Below are positions 17,127-25,410 of a stretch of DNA of 64,000 bases, one piece after another. This DNA comes from UBA4582 sp002389265 (GTDB lineage: Bacteria; Pseudomonadota; Gammaproteobacteria; Pseudomonadales; Azotimanducaceae). Within the stretch, counting starts at the first letter, position 1, and each line of letters starts with the position of its first letter. The notes below the pieces were generated by a model that had not been told where the DNA came from, ran no database searches, and saw nothing but the letters and a program-made list of their open reading frames with translations. Made by a program: the position numbers and the translations under genes. The DNA lies in contig CALSRT010000002.1 in assembly GCA_943788825.1 (NCBI GenBank), forward strand, positions 1,057,820 to 1,121,819, read 5' to 3'.

Positions 17127-17957
17127 ATGCGTAGTGTCTGCCTGTTAAAAAGTGGTGTGCTGGGTCTGTTGATGCTGACTAGTGCGCCATTTTTGTTTGC
17201 GGCTACTAACGATGCCATTAGGGTTGAAACGCGCAACGTGTCTGCTATCCAACAGTTACCGTTTCAGCCGCCAATTGAAAACGTTAGTCCGTCGGCGGGT
17301 ATTGATGCGGAGTATCAGTCGCAGTTGGTTGAGCAGGAAGTGCAGACCTTGCGCGGGCTGGTTGAAGACCTGCAGTATCAGCTTAAAAGAATGAAGAAAA
17401 TTCAGGACGATCGTTATCTGGAGCTCGATAGTCGGTTTCAGGATTTGAGTAGGCGGTTGGCCGTGGACAAGCTTGGCGTAGTGCCTGACACTGACGCAGG
17501 CAATCCGGAGGTCATTAATAATCCCGGCAATGTAGCTGTTGAGGAAGCGCCAGTTGATTCTGACCAGAGCGAAAAATCTCTCTACGATACTGCGCTGGAG
17601 CTGATTCGAAATCGACAATACGGCCTTGCCATCACGCAATTACAGGCTGTGATCGACCGCTTTCCCAATGGGGACTTCGCCCCTAATGCCTATTATTGGA
17701 TGGGTGAAGTTTATGCCGCGATGCCAACCCCCGAATATGAGAATGCGCGTCAGGCGTTTGTGCAGGTCATTACTTTTTTCCCTGATCACCGTAAAGTGCC
17801 TGATGCATCGTTCAAGCTGGGCAAGGTCCATCACCTTATGGGTGATTGTGACAAAGCGAAAGAACTGCTGAACAAGGTCATTGAGCAATACCAAGGCAAG
17901 TCCGTTGCCAAGTTGGCGAGCAGTTATTTACGCGATGGAATGGTCAACTGCCAATAG
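17127..17957 (+). CDS. cpoB: Cell division coordinator CpoB (YbgF)
   Basis: Periplasmic protein of 276 residues that links Tol function to peptidoglycan synthesis at division. Seen: an N-terminal signal (LLKSGVLGLLMLTSAPFLFA), a coiled-coil trimerisation segment at about residues 70-115 (EVQTLRGLVEDLQYQLKRMKK), and C-terminal TPR repeats (YDTALELIRNRQYGLAITQL, YWMGEVYAAM, LGKVHHLMGDCDKAKELL). ATG 17127 was chosen; a TTG at 17112 would add five residues. It closes the tol-pal operon, as in Pseudomonas. Confidence 0.92.
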   Translation: MRSVCLLKSGVLGLLMLTSAPFLFAATNDAIRVETRNVSAIQQLPFQPPIENVSPSAGIDAEYQSQLVEQEVQTLRGLVEDLQYQLKRMKKIQDDRYLELDSRFQDLSRRLAVDKLGVVPDTDAGNPEVINNPGNVAVEEAPVDSDQSEKSLYDTALELIRNRQYGLAITQLQAVIDRFPNGDFAPNAYYWMGEVYAAMPTPEYENARQAFVQVITFFPDHRKVPDASFKLGKVHHLMGDCDKAKELLNKVIEQYQGKSVAKLASSYLRDGMVNCQ

Positions 17958-18046
17958 TCATCCGTCTCATCATCTGAGCAGGCTTTTGCGCTGCTGCTAG
18001 ATCCTTATAGATAGACCCTAATAGATAGATCCAAGTTCGACACGCT

Positions 18047-18685
18047 ATGCTAAGAATTACAGAGATATTCTACTCGCTCCAGGGTGAAGCAAGAACCAGT
18101 GGCTTGCCGACAGTGTTCGTGCGCTTGACGGGTTGTCCGTTACGCTGCCAGTACTGCGACACAGCCTATGCTTTCAGCGGAGGCACCATGACTTCGTTGG
18201 AAGAAGTGCTTGAGCAGGTGGCGGGCTTTGGTGCTCGTTACGTGACGGTAACTGGCGGTGAACCGTTGGCTCAGCCAGCCTGTTTGCCCTTGTTGGTGGG
18301 CCTATGCGATGCGGGTTATCAGGTGTCGCTTGAAACCAGTGGCGCACTAGATATTGCTGGCGTCGACCCAAGAGTCTCAATTGTCCTGGATCTGAAGACC
18401 CCTGGATCTGCCGAGGTGAGCCGCAATTTGTACACCAATTTGGCATTGCTGGCGAACAAGGATCAGGTGAAGTTTGTGATTTGTGATCGGCAGGACTTCA
18501 ATTGGGCCAGTTTTAAAGTGCGCGAATATGAGCTGTTGGATCGTGTGGGCGATGTGTTGTTTTCGCCGAGTGTCGGTCAACAAGACGCTACCGAATTGGC
18601 AGAGTGGATTCTCGCGGAGCAACTGCCAGTCAGATTTCAGATGCAATTGCACAAGATACTCTGGGGAGATAAGCCCGGTGTCTGA
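18047..18685 (+). CDS. queE: 7-carboxy-7-deazaguanine synthase QueE
   Basis: Radical SAM enzyme converting 6-carboxytetrahydropterin to 7-carboxy-7-deazaguanine for queuosine synthesis. 212 residues. Seen: N-terminal ITEIFYSLQGEARTSGLPTVFVRLTGC, the CxxxCxxC cluster as GCPLRCQYCDT binding 4Fe-4S, and the SAM-binding VTVTGGEP. Its stop overlaps the queC start by eight bases. QueD and QueF are not in the window. Confidence 0.95.
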   Translation: MLRITEIFYSLQGEARTSGLPTVFVRLTGCPLRCQYCDTAYAFSGGTMTSLEEVLEQVAGFGARYVTVTGGEPLAQPACLPLLVGLCDAGYQVSLETSGALDIAGVDPRVSIVLDLKTPGSAEVSRNLYTNLALLANKDQVKFVICDRQDFNWASFKVREYELLDRVGDVLFSPSVGQQDATELAEWILAEQLPVRFQMQLHKILWGDKPGV

Positions 18686-19385
18686 TGCGCCTATCACTCG
18701 GCCTCGAGCGGTCGTACTGCTGTCTGGTGGCCTGGACTCTGCGACAACCCTGGCGATGGCTCAGGCTGAAGGTTTTGAGTGTTTTTGTCTGAGCTTTGAC
18801 TACGGCCAGCGCCATTTAACGGAAATTCGGTTTGCCGGCCAGATAGCTTCAAAGCGCGCGGCCCACCATAAAGTGGTGTCTGTGGATATCGCCGGATTTG
18901 GTGGCTCTGCACTGACCGACCGTAATATTGCGGTGCCAACTGTCGTCGCAGCGAACGAGCCGTCTGACATTCCGGTGACTTATGTGCCGGCTCGCAATAC
19001 AGTATTTCTGGCTTACGCGCTCGCCTATGCCGAAGTGCTGGAGGCTCTGGATATCTTTATCGGTGTCAATGCCGTTGATTATTCTGGATATCCTGATTGT
19101 CGCCCTGAATTTATCCAGGCCTTTGAGACCATGGCAAACCTGGCGACCCGTATCGGTGTCGAAGGTGGGCGTCTGCACATTCATACGCCGCTAATTGCGC
19201 TGAGTAAGGAGGCGATTATCAAGGTCGGTCTGGGTCTCGGCGTTGATTACGGACAAACTGTCTCTTGCTATCAGTTGGATGAATCGGGTGGGGCGTGCGG
19301 AGAGTGTGATAGCTGCAGAATTCGCCGAGCCGGCTTTGAGGCGGCTGGTGCACCGGATCCTACCCGTTATTTTCCTCGAGGCTAA
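18678..19385 (+). CDS. queC: 7-cyano-7-deazaguanine synthase QueC
   Basis: ATP-dependent enzyme making preQ0 from 7-carboxy-7-deazaguanine and ammonia, 235 residues. Seen: the PP-loop LLSGGLDSATTLA near the start, and the C-terminal zinc site CYQLDESGGACGECDSC. The GTG at 18678 has GGGGAG upstream and gives the normal N-terminus; longer in-frame starts inside queE add unrelated sequence. Translationally coupled to queE. Confidence 0.95.
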   Translation: MSDAPITRPRAVVLLSGGLDSATTLAMAQAEGFECFCLSFDYGQRHLTEIRFAGQIASKRAAHHKVVSVDIAGFGGSALTDRNIAVPTVVAANEPSDIPVTYVPARNTVFLAYALAYAEVLEALDIFIGVNAVDYSGYPDCRPEFIQAFETMANLATRIGVEGGRLHIHTPLIALSKEAIIKVGLGLGVDYGQTVSCYQLDESGGACGECDSCRIRRAGFEAAGAPDPTRYFPRG

Positions 19386-19507
19386 ATAGCCTTTCGGCCG
19401 CCTGGTTCAAGCCGCAGCCTTCAAGCAGCCATGGGAGCACAACGACTGCTGACAGATAAACCGACCTGGCGATTACCAGGAAAGTCTATCGGTGTAATCT
19501 ATGCTCT

Positions 19508-19559
19508 GTAGCGTATCTATGTAGTGTATCTAGGTAGTGTATCTAGGTAGCGTATTGAC
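19508..19559. repeat. 13-bp tandem repeat, four copies
   Basis: Units GTAGCGTATCTAT, GTAGTGTATCTAG, GTAGTGTATCTAG and GTAGCGTATTGAC follow head to tail. The two central copies are identical; the outer ones diverge. No function assigned. Confidence 0.85.
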
Positions 19560-19728
19560 GTAATCCTTCCACGTCAGGGTTCTATAGTCGCGCCCACAAC
19601 AGGCTGCATCCTTGGGCGAGGCAAAGGAATTCAATTTGAGCTAGGAATTTGACCGGCAGATGATACTGAGCATCAGGCGAGTTTACGCCGTTATACTGCC
19701 CCATTATTTCGTATATAACATGAAGAAA

Positions 19729-19762
19729 CACCCCCCGAGTTTTGCGTTATTCGTGGGGGGTG
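19729..19762 (-). terminator. Probable terminator downstream of tRNA-Lys
   Basis: Stem CACCCCCC/GGGGGGTG, eight base pairs with an 18-base loop. On the minus strand it is followed by TTTCTTC, a weak T tract, and lies 54 bases past the tRNA 3' end. Confidence 0.55.
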
Positions 19763-19815
19763 ATCTCCATTTGTAGGGGCACTTCTTAGGGGGTAACCAC
19801 CTGTACATCTTGAAA

Positions 19816-19891
19816 TGGTGGGCCGACCGCGACTCGAACGCGGGACCTACTAGTTAAAAGCCAGCTGCTCTACCAACTGAGCTATCGGCCC
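19816..19891 (-). tRNA. tRNA-Lys (anticodon UUU)
   Basis: Full cloverleaf of 76 bases with encoded CCA. Acceptor arm GGGCCGA/TCGGCCC, D arm GCTC-AGTTGGTA-GAGC, anticodon loop CTTTTAA giving UUU, T arm CCGCG-TTCGAGT-CGCGG. The anticodon stem includes two G-U pairs. The gene follows queC on the opposite strand. In Pseudomonas the tRNA-Lys beside queC is a known integration site for genomic islands; no island is present here. Confidence 0.97.
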
Positions 19892-19954
19892 AAAAGAAGA
19901 GCGGGTATCATAACGGTTTACGTTTAAAACTCAAGCGCGAGTTGCGTTATTTGT

Positions 19955-20941
19955 TTAGTGGTTGATGCTGCCGGCTGGACGATGAGCATGGGTGGTGAAA
20001 ATCTGCTCAATGATTCGTCGGCAATGATCGATGCCCGTGAGCTGCTCGATGGTGAGTAACCCGCCTGGGTTGATGACATTAAACTCTATGACCCAAGGGT
20101 AAGCTAGGTCTAACCCGGCAAACTCAACGCCTTGCTCAACAAGAAATGCGCCAATTTTTCGACAATAAGTCCGTTCCATACTGGTGAGTTCGCAGGTGCT
20201 GAGCGCTGCGCCTTGCATGCGATTAGTTCGATGGTCCTTTGCTGCTCGGCGCAAATATTGGCCCACGGGTTCGCCACCGGCAATCAGAACTCGCTTCTCA
20301 CCGGCTTCGATTTCCTTTACATAGGGTTGCATCAAGCAGTACTGATCAGCGTCAACACCTGTCAGCGTTTCGAGAATCACCTGGGCGTTGGGATCTTGGG
20401 TGCTGAGCAAAAATACGCTGCGTCCCAGGCTGCCAGCCGGTGGTTTGACTATCCAGCGCTGGCCAGGATCGACTCGTTCACGCTCAAGCATATGCTGGTA
20501 GAGTGCCTGTGGGTCAGTTGCAGCAAACAATTCGGGGTGTTGGAAAATCTGCGGATGACTGGCGAGTAAGTACTTGCTCTTGAAATGCATGATGGCAGTC
20601 AAAGAATTGATGATTCGACATTGTCCCTCCAGGGCATACAGCAGTTGGAACTTGTCTAGAAAGTTGTTGCGTAAACCCAAGGATAAAAGCCAAATGTTGT
20701 CGAGCGTCTGGAGTGGCATGGTGGTCGCTGAAGGAAAGGGCGCGCCCGTGATTAGTGGTGTCTCCAGCAGGAAAACATCGGCAACCACCTGGGAGGCCTG
20801 CATGGCGAGGGAGTCGGTAAAGCCGATATAGACTGAGTAGTTCTGCTTACACATTTCATTGGCGAAGCGTTGGTAATTATCGTCGATGACAACGTCGGTT
20901 TTGGCAATGAGAAAAACTATGCTTGGCATGGGAGTGCGCAT
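19955..20941 (-). CDS. ATP-grasp ligase, glutathione synthetase (GshB)-like
   Basis: 328-residue ATP-grasp protein. Seen: WIVKPPAGSLGRSVFLL (ATP-binding lysine and glycine-rich loop), QPYVKEIEAGEKRVLIAGGEP matching the GshB segment IKDGDKRVLVVDGEP, and the metal-binding end FAGLDLAYPWVIEFNVINPGGL. Length and motif order are close to bacterial glutathione synthetase (about 316 residues), which joins gamma-glutamylcysteine and glycine. The N-terminal third is less typical, so a related peptide ligase is possible. gshA is not in the window. Start taken at the upstream ATG (MRTPMPS); an internal start at MPS five residues in is equally possible. Confidence 0.75.
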   Translation of the reverse strand: MRTPMPSIVFLIAKTDVVIDDNYQRFANEMCKQNYSVYIGFTDSLAMQASQVVADVFLLETPLITGAPFPSATTMPLQTLDNIWLLSLGLRNNFLDKFQLLYALEGQCRIINSLTAIMHFKSKYLLASHPQIFQHPELFAATDPQALYQHMLERERVDPGQRWIVKPPAGSLGRSVFLLSTQDPNAQVILETLTGVDADQYCLMQPYVKEIEAGEKRVLIAGGEPVGQYLRRAAKDHRTNRMQGAALSTCELTSMERTYCRKIGAFLVEQGVEFAGLDLAYPWVIEFNVINPGGLLTIEQLTGIDHCRRIIEQIFTTHAHRPAGSINH

Positions 20942-21014
20942 CTCTTAATGTTCCCCCAGTTTACTCGCAGTCCTGATGGTCTGCCTATATTGATCTATCT
21001 TTTGGCGAATTAGG

Positions 21015-21020
21015 TATAAT
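21015..21020 (+). promoter_or_regulatory. Candidate -10 box for nadA
   Basis: Perfect TATAAT 38 bases upstream of the nadA start, with TTGATC at 20990-20995 as a possible -35 at a long 19-base spacing. Confidence 0.45.
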
Positions 21021-21052
21021 TAGACATCGAATCTCCGTGAGGTATGAATAAC

Positions 21053-22093
21053 ATGGCCAATATTGCATTTGATGTACCGCTGCACCAGAGCCAGACCATG
21101 ACGGCGGCTGAAGTTCAGGATTATAAAATCAGGATTAAGGAACTGCTTGAAGCTCAAAATGCGGTTCTGGTGGCGCATTACTATACGGCTGATGATATTC
21201 AAGAGTTGGCAGAGGAGACCGGTGGTTGCGTCGCTGACTCGCTCGAAATGGCGCGTTTTGGCAGCCAGTCAGACGCCACCACGCTGGTGGTGGCGGGTGT
21301 GCGCTTTATGGGTGAGACCGCAAAGATTCTCAGCCCACAGAAGCGGGTATTGATGCCGACGTTGGAGGCGACCTGTTCATTGGATCTGGGCTGCCCGATA
21401 GGCGAGTTTTCTGCATTTTGCGATCAGTACCCTGATCGTACCGTTGTGGTTTATGCCAATACATCAGCGGCAGTCAAGGCCCGTGCAGATTGGGTGGTCA
21501 CTTCCAGTATTGCTTTGGAGGTCGCGGAGCATTTGATGGACCAGGGAGAGAAAATTCTCTGGGCGCCGGATAAGTATCTGGGTAGCTATATCCAGAATGA
21601 GACCGGTGCGGATATGGTGATGTGGGACGGAGCCTGTATCGTCCATGAGGAGTTCAAGGCCAAAGGCCTGCGGGATCTGATGAATGTTTATCCTGATGCC
21701 GCGGTACTGGTTCATCCGGAATCACCAGCAGGCGTTGTGGCCTTGGCGGATGTCGTGGGTTCCACAACCCAAATTATCAATGCGGCCAGAGACCTGCCGA
21801 ATAGTCATTTTATTGTTGCCACCGATCGAGGAATTTTCCATAAAATGCGCCAGGTGGCGCCGGGGAAGACGTTTATCGAAGCGCCCACTGCCGGTACCAG
21901 TGCGACCTGTCGTAGCTGCGCCCATTGCCCCTGGATGGGCATGAATGAGCTGCAAAATCTTTATGGGAGCCTGGCGGCGGGTACTAATGAGGTAACAGTA
22001 GAGGCCGAGATCGCCCGCCGAGCCCTAGTGCCGCTCGAGCGTATGGTGTCATTCGCCAACTCCGACGACTATCGTCTGCGGGCCAAACGGTAA
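21053..22093 (+). CDS. nadA: Quinolinate synthase NadA
   Basis: 4Fe-4S enzyme condensing iminoaspartate with dihydroxyacetone phosphate to quinolinate in NAD synthesis. 346 residues from the chosen start. Seen: LVAHYYTADDIQELAEETGGCVADSLEMARF near the N-terminus, the cysteine-bearing CSLDLGCPIGEF, and the C-terminal SATCRSCAHCPWMGMN carrying the third cluster ligand. GAGG lies ten bases before ATG 21053; the ATG at 21044 would leave only one base of spacing. nadB and nadC are not in the window. Confidence 0.96.
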   Translation: MANIAFDVPLHQSQTMTAAEVQDYKIRIKELLEAQNAVLVAHYYTADDIQELAEETGGCVADSLEMARFGSQSDATTLVVAGVRFMGETAKILSPQKRVLMPTLEATCSLDLGCPIGEFSAFCDQYPDRTVVVYANTSAAVKARADWVVTSSIALEVAEHLMDQGEKILWAPDKYLGSYIQNETGADMVMWDGACIVHEEFKAKGLRDLMNVYPDAAVLVHPESPAGVVALADVVGSTTQIINAARDLPNSHFIVATDRGIFHKMRQVAPGKTFIEAPTAGTSATCRSCAHCPWMGMNELQNLYGSLAAGTNEVTVEAEIARRALVPLERMVSFANSDDYRLRAKR

Positions 22094-22100
22094 TCCTGTA

Positions 22101-22130
22101 GTCGGTAAGAATGCAGTCGCTAAGAATGCC
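22101..22130. repeat. 15-bp tandem duplication downstream of nadA
   Basis: GTCGGTAAGAATGCA is followed directly by GTCGCTAAGAATGCC, 13 of 15 identical. Lies between the convergent nadA and M48 protease genes. Confidence 0.7.
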
Positions 22131-22226
22131 TATAGACGAGGGTGCAATAAGCGTCTAATAAACGTGCAATAGATGCGGGGCACCAGCCGATAGTGACAGC
22201 ATTATTGGCCTCCGCTAGCAACAGAA

Positions 22227-23738
22227 TCAGGATGAGCGTTGGCCGCGGCGAAGCTCATGGATAGTTTTGATTCGCTCGCGAAGTCTGGCGGTGAGGCTGA
22301 AATTGTCTCGGGCCAGCGGGATGGCGTAACCTAGCTGTTTGATCGCTTGGTCAAGGTTGCCAACCATGACAAAGTATTCGGCGCGAGCTTCATGAACACC
22401 AATAACATCGTTAGCCAGGCCGTAGGCCTCCGCTAACAGGTACCAGACATTAATATCGTTAGGACGTTCTTTGGTGAGTTTGCCGAGTTCTGCGACGGCC
22501 TTGTCGGCCTGCTTAGTGTGCATCAGGACGTTGGCATAACTCATCGTCAGTGGGTAATTATTAATGTTGATGCTTAGTGCCCGCTGCAAAATATCCTCGG
22601 CTTGTGCATAGCGCTCGGCTTTGATGTTCAATGTTGCCGCCGCGAGCGTGAACGCGATTTTACCTTCGTATTGCGCCATCAAAGGGTCCAGTAGCCGTTG
22701 CGCATCGTCGACCCTGCCCGCGTCTATAAGCGCCAGAACCTGACCGTATTGGTAGGCGGTTTTGATCACAGGATCTGAGTTCTTTGCGCCGGCCTCGAAA
22801 CGTTTAATAAGGTCAGTATTTGTTTCGTTGCCCCTGGCCATGGCCCGTACTTTCATTAATTGGAAATCAAGATTCTGCGGCCAGATTTTTGCGGGGTAGC
22901 CGCGAGTCTGGTTGTAGGAGTCGGCGATACGATCCTTGGTTACTGGATGAGTTAAAAGGAATTCAGGTATGCGGGTGGTATTGAAGCGATTTGCACGCTC
23001 CAGCCGCTCAAACATATAAGCCATGGCGCGCGGGTCCATTTCTGCGTCAATCAGCGTATCAATCCCTACTCTGTCTGCTTCGGCCTCTCGTGAGCGACTG
23101 TAGCGCAGGCGCTCGTTTACGGCGAGGCCTTGACCGGCACTGATAGCTGCCATACCTGCACTACCGCCGGTGGTTGACATTAGTACCACGCCTGCTAGCA
23201 GACCGGCCAGATTTTTCAAATTAGCACCACGACCTGCCTCAAGCCCGCGGGCGAAATGGCGCTGGCTCAGGTGGGCCAATTCGTGAGCGAGAATCGATGA
23301 AATTTCGTTTTCACTCTCACCCACCAGGAACAAGCCGAGATTGATGCCAATAATGCCGCCTGGCGCGGCAAAAGCGTTCAGCGCAGTATCGTCAATGATC
23401 AGCAGGTCCAGTCGTCGGTCCTCGAGCCGGCTGTGAGAGGCGAGTTTGTAAATCAGGTGCTCCAGATAGCTCTGCATCAGAGGGTCTCTCACCTGCGGTG
23501 CCTGAGCGCGCAGCGAACGCAGGAATTCCTGGCCTAATTCGCGTTCTTCAGCCAGTGAGATAATGGCTGATGTGGTATCGCCAAATTGGGGCAGGTTCTG
23601 GTTTTGTGCGGCCTGGGCCCCGGGTATGCCGGCCAGCATGAGAGACAGGATCAGCGAGGCAGTGGCGAGTGTTGAAAAATCAAGTCGTCGCCAAGGCAAA
23701 GTCAGCTTGGAAATCGTAGCGAGGTACAAGGCAGTCAT
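22227..23738 (-). CDS. bepA: M48 family periplasmic metalloprotease with TPR domain (BepA-like)
   Basis: 503 residues: signal peptide ending near AQAAQ, a zinc protease domain with HELAH at residues 152-156 and the third-ligand helix SREAEADRVG, and a C-terminal TPR array from about residue 320 (KTAYQYGQVLALIDAGRVDDAQ, AEDILQRALSININNYPLT). E. coli BepA degrades or chaperones stalled LptD and BAM substrates in the periplasm. The glycine-rich GTTGGSAGMAAI loop is a normal family feature. It is divergent from the tusA-like gene. Confidence 0.9.
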   Translation of the reverse strand: MTALYLATISKLTLPWRRLDFSTLATASLILSLMLAGIPGAQAAQNQNLPQFGDTTSAIISLAEERELGQEFLRSLRAQAPQVRDPLMQSYLEHLIYKLASHSRLEDRRLDLLIIDDTALNAFAAPGGIIGINLGLFLVGESENEISSILAHELAHLSQRHFARGLEAGRGANLKNLAGLLAGVVLMSTTGGSAGMAAISAGQGLAVNERLRYSRSREAEADRVGIDTLIDAEMDPRAMAYMFERLERANRFNTTRIPEFLLTHPVTKDRIADSYNQTRGYPAKIWPQNLDFQLMKVRAMARGNETNTDLIKRFEAGAKNSDPVIKTAYQYGQVLALIDAGRVDDAQRLLDPLMAQYEGKIAFTLAAATLNIKAERYAQAEDILQRALSININNYPLTMSYANVLMHTKQADKAVAELGKLTKERPNDINVWYLLAEAYGLANDVIGVHEARAEYFVMVGNLDQAIKQLGYAIPLARDNFSLTARLRERIKTIHELRRGQRSS

Positions 23739-23868
23739 GATGAGAGGCGAGCCAAAAAAGTGAGAGTCAGATTTGACCCTATCAGTATCGATACGTTCCC
23801 GGCAAGGGAGATTAGACAGAGCGATCGATGGCGAGTCGGCGAAGTTCGTTTCCAGCCTGAATAACAGC

Positions 23869-23874
23869 TATAAT
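23869..23874 (+). promoter_or_regulatory. Candidate -10 box for the tusA-like gene
   Basis: Perfect TATAAT 27 bases upstream of ATG 23902, implying a very short leader. This argues against the longer upstream reading frame starting at 23773. Confidence 0.45.
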
Positions 23875-23901
23875 CTTAGCTTTGCGATGATGAGCGCTAC
23901 C

Positions 23902-24168
23902 ATGAGCAGTGAAACTTCGAATGACCGCCCCGAGGAGATCGATATTGATGAGTCTCTGGATGCCGTGGGTCTGACTTGTCCGTTGCCATTGCTGAAGGCC
24001 AAGCAAGCGTTGAACAAAATGCGCCCGGGTCAGGTACTGTCGGTGGTCTGTACTGACCCAGGGTCGATGCGTGACTTTCAGGTGTTTGCCAACCAAAGTG
24101 GGCACCTGCTGATGCGATCGACTGCCGTTGAAGGCCGGTATAGTTTCTGGTTGAAAAAAGTCGGATAG
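23902..24168 (+). CDS. TusA-family sulfur carrier protein
   Basis: Small sulfurtransferase-like protein of 88 residues. After an acidic start (SSETSNDRPEEIDIDES) comes the TusA core: LDAVGLTCPLPLLKAKQALN with the sulfur-carrying cysteine in the CPxP motif, then VVCTDPGSMRDFQVFA and the C-terminal strand. TusA proteins relay persulfide sulfur for tRNA thiolation or molybdenum cofactor. The neighbouring order (M48 protease, TusA-like, PerM-like) matches Pseudomonas, where the homologue has been linked to molybdenum cofactor and tRNA thiolation. Other ATGs lie at 23887 and 23890. Confidence 0.85.
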   Translation: MSSETSNDRPEEIDIDESLDAVGLTCPLPLLKAKQALNKMRPGQVLSVVCTDPGSMRDFQVFANQSGHLLMRSTAVEGRYSFWLKKVG

Positions 24169-24252
24169 TGCGAGTTAAGCGACTTCTCGATGAGCCAGGT
24201 CTGCGATCTACGGCAGGCACACAGAAAATCACACAGCAAGGAACACTATTTT

Positions 24253-25305
24253 ATGTTTGAAGTGATGCGCGGTTGGATTAATCGCTTTCTGTCTGATGAA
24301 GAGGGCGTGTTGCTGGCAGCCATACTTCTGGCTTCCACCTTGATTATTGTCTTCATGGGCAATGTGCTGGCGCCTTTGCTGACCGGTATTGTTCTAGCCT
24401 ATGTTATGCAGGGCAGTATCAAGATGTTGAAACGATTTCGAATCCCCAATGGCTTGGCCGTGGCGCTGACCTTCAGTTTATTTATGGGCGGTTTCGTGGC
24501 GCTGCTATTTTTTATTATCCCCAGAGTCTGGCGTCAGATGCGGTCGTTGTTTGATAACCTGCCAAATATGATCGAGCAAACTCGAGCCCTGCTGTTGACG
24601 TTGCCAGATGAATATCCAGTGCTCCTAAGTGAGCAGCAAGTGGGTAGCTGGATTGAGATGTTGAATACTGAAGCCAGTGAAATTGGCCAATGGCTAGTGT
24701 CGTTCTCGTTGTCCCAGCTGCCGGTCATTGCCGCGGTCACGGTTTATACCATGTTAGTGCCAATCCTCGTGTTTTTCCTGTTAAAGGATCAGAAAGCTAT
24801 TTTGGGCTGGTGTTCTTCGCTTTTGCCCAGTCGCCGACCTTTGTTGAACCAGATTGGCGCGGAGATGGATCAGCAGATGGCGAACTATATTCGTGGCAAG
24901 GTGATGGAAATCATCGTGCTAGGTGTGGTGAGTTATATCTTCTTTAAAGTTGTCGCTCTCGATTACGCCGCCTTGCTGGCTTTTTTGGTGGGTTTGTCAG
25001 TGATTGTGCCGTATGTGGGGCTGGTGGCCGTGACGATACCCTTGGTCATTATTTCTTATCTGCAATTTGGCTGGGGCCCGGATTTTTTCTACATTATGCT
25101 GGGCTACACCATCATCCAAGGTATTGATGGTCTGGTCATAGTTCCCTTGTTGTTCTCCGAGGCCGTCAACTTGCATCCGATCGCCATTATCACAGCAGTG
25201 TTAGTGTTCGGCAGCTGGTGGGGGTTGTGGGGTGTATTTTTTGCGATTCCCCTCGCGACACTGGTCAAGGCTGTCATGACGTCTTGGCCCCAGAAGGGGG
25301 CTTAG
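24253..25305 (+). CDS. AI-2E family transporter (PerM-like)
   Basis: Integral membrane protein of 350 residues with seven to eight hydrophobic segments, including LLAAILLASTLIIVFMGNVLAPLL, VALTFSLFMGGFVALLFFIIP and the C-terminal pair. The family motif LKDQKAILG precedes the reentrant part and FGSWWGLWGVFFAIPLATL closes the protein. The family includes the proposed AI-2 exporter TqsA and Na+/H+ antiporters; substrate unknown here. ATG 24253 has AAGGAAC 12 bases upstream; a start 21 codons earlier would add a hydrophilic non-family segment. Confidence 0.88.
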   Translation: MFEVMRGWINRFLSDEEGVLLAAILLASTLIIVFMGNVLAPLLTGIVLAYVMQGSIKMLKRFRIPNGLAVALTFSLFMGGFVALLFFIIPRVWRQMRSLFDNLPNMIEQTRALLLTLPDEYPVLLSEQQVGSWIEMLNTEASEIGQWLVSFSLSQLPVIAAVTVYTMLVPILVFFLLKDQKAILGWCSSLLPSRRPLLNQIGAEMDQQMANYIRGKVMEIIVLGVVSYIFFKVVALDYAALLAFLVGLSVIVPYVGLVAVTIPLVIISYLQFGWGPDFFYIMLGYTIIQGIDGLVIVPLLFSEAVNLHPIAIITAVLVFGSWWGLWGVFFAIPLATLVKAVMTSWPQKGA

Positions 25306-25410
25306 GCCTCAACCTCCTTGTGATCCAGCAAAGACACCATTAAGATTGACGCTTTCGCGATTCCACCCTGCCATCGCCCATCCTGCGAGCGGCACTAATT
25401 AGGCTAGAAG

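Larger units (their letters stand above)
19386..19815. other. Gap between queC and tRNA-Lys
   Basis: Non-coding stretch of 430 bases. It holds a four-copy 13-bp tandem repeat (19508-19559) and the hairpin that probably ends the tRNA transcript (19729-19762). No gene or integrase remnant was seen. Confidence 0.6.

Noticed and set aside
25306..25410. Lysine riboswitch ahead of dapA
   Set aside because: The leader is about 105 bases, too short for the L-box, and shows no matching stems.
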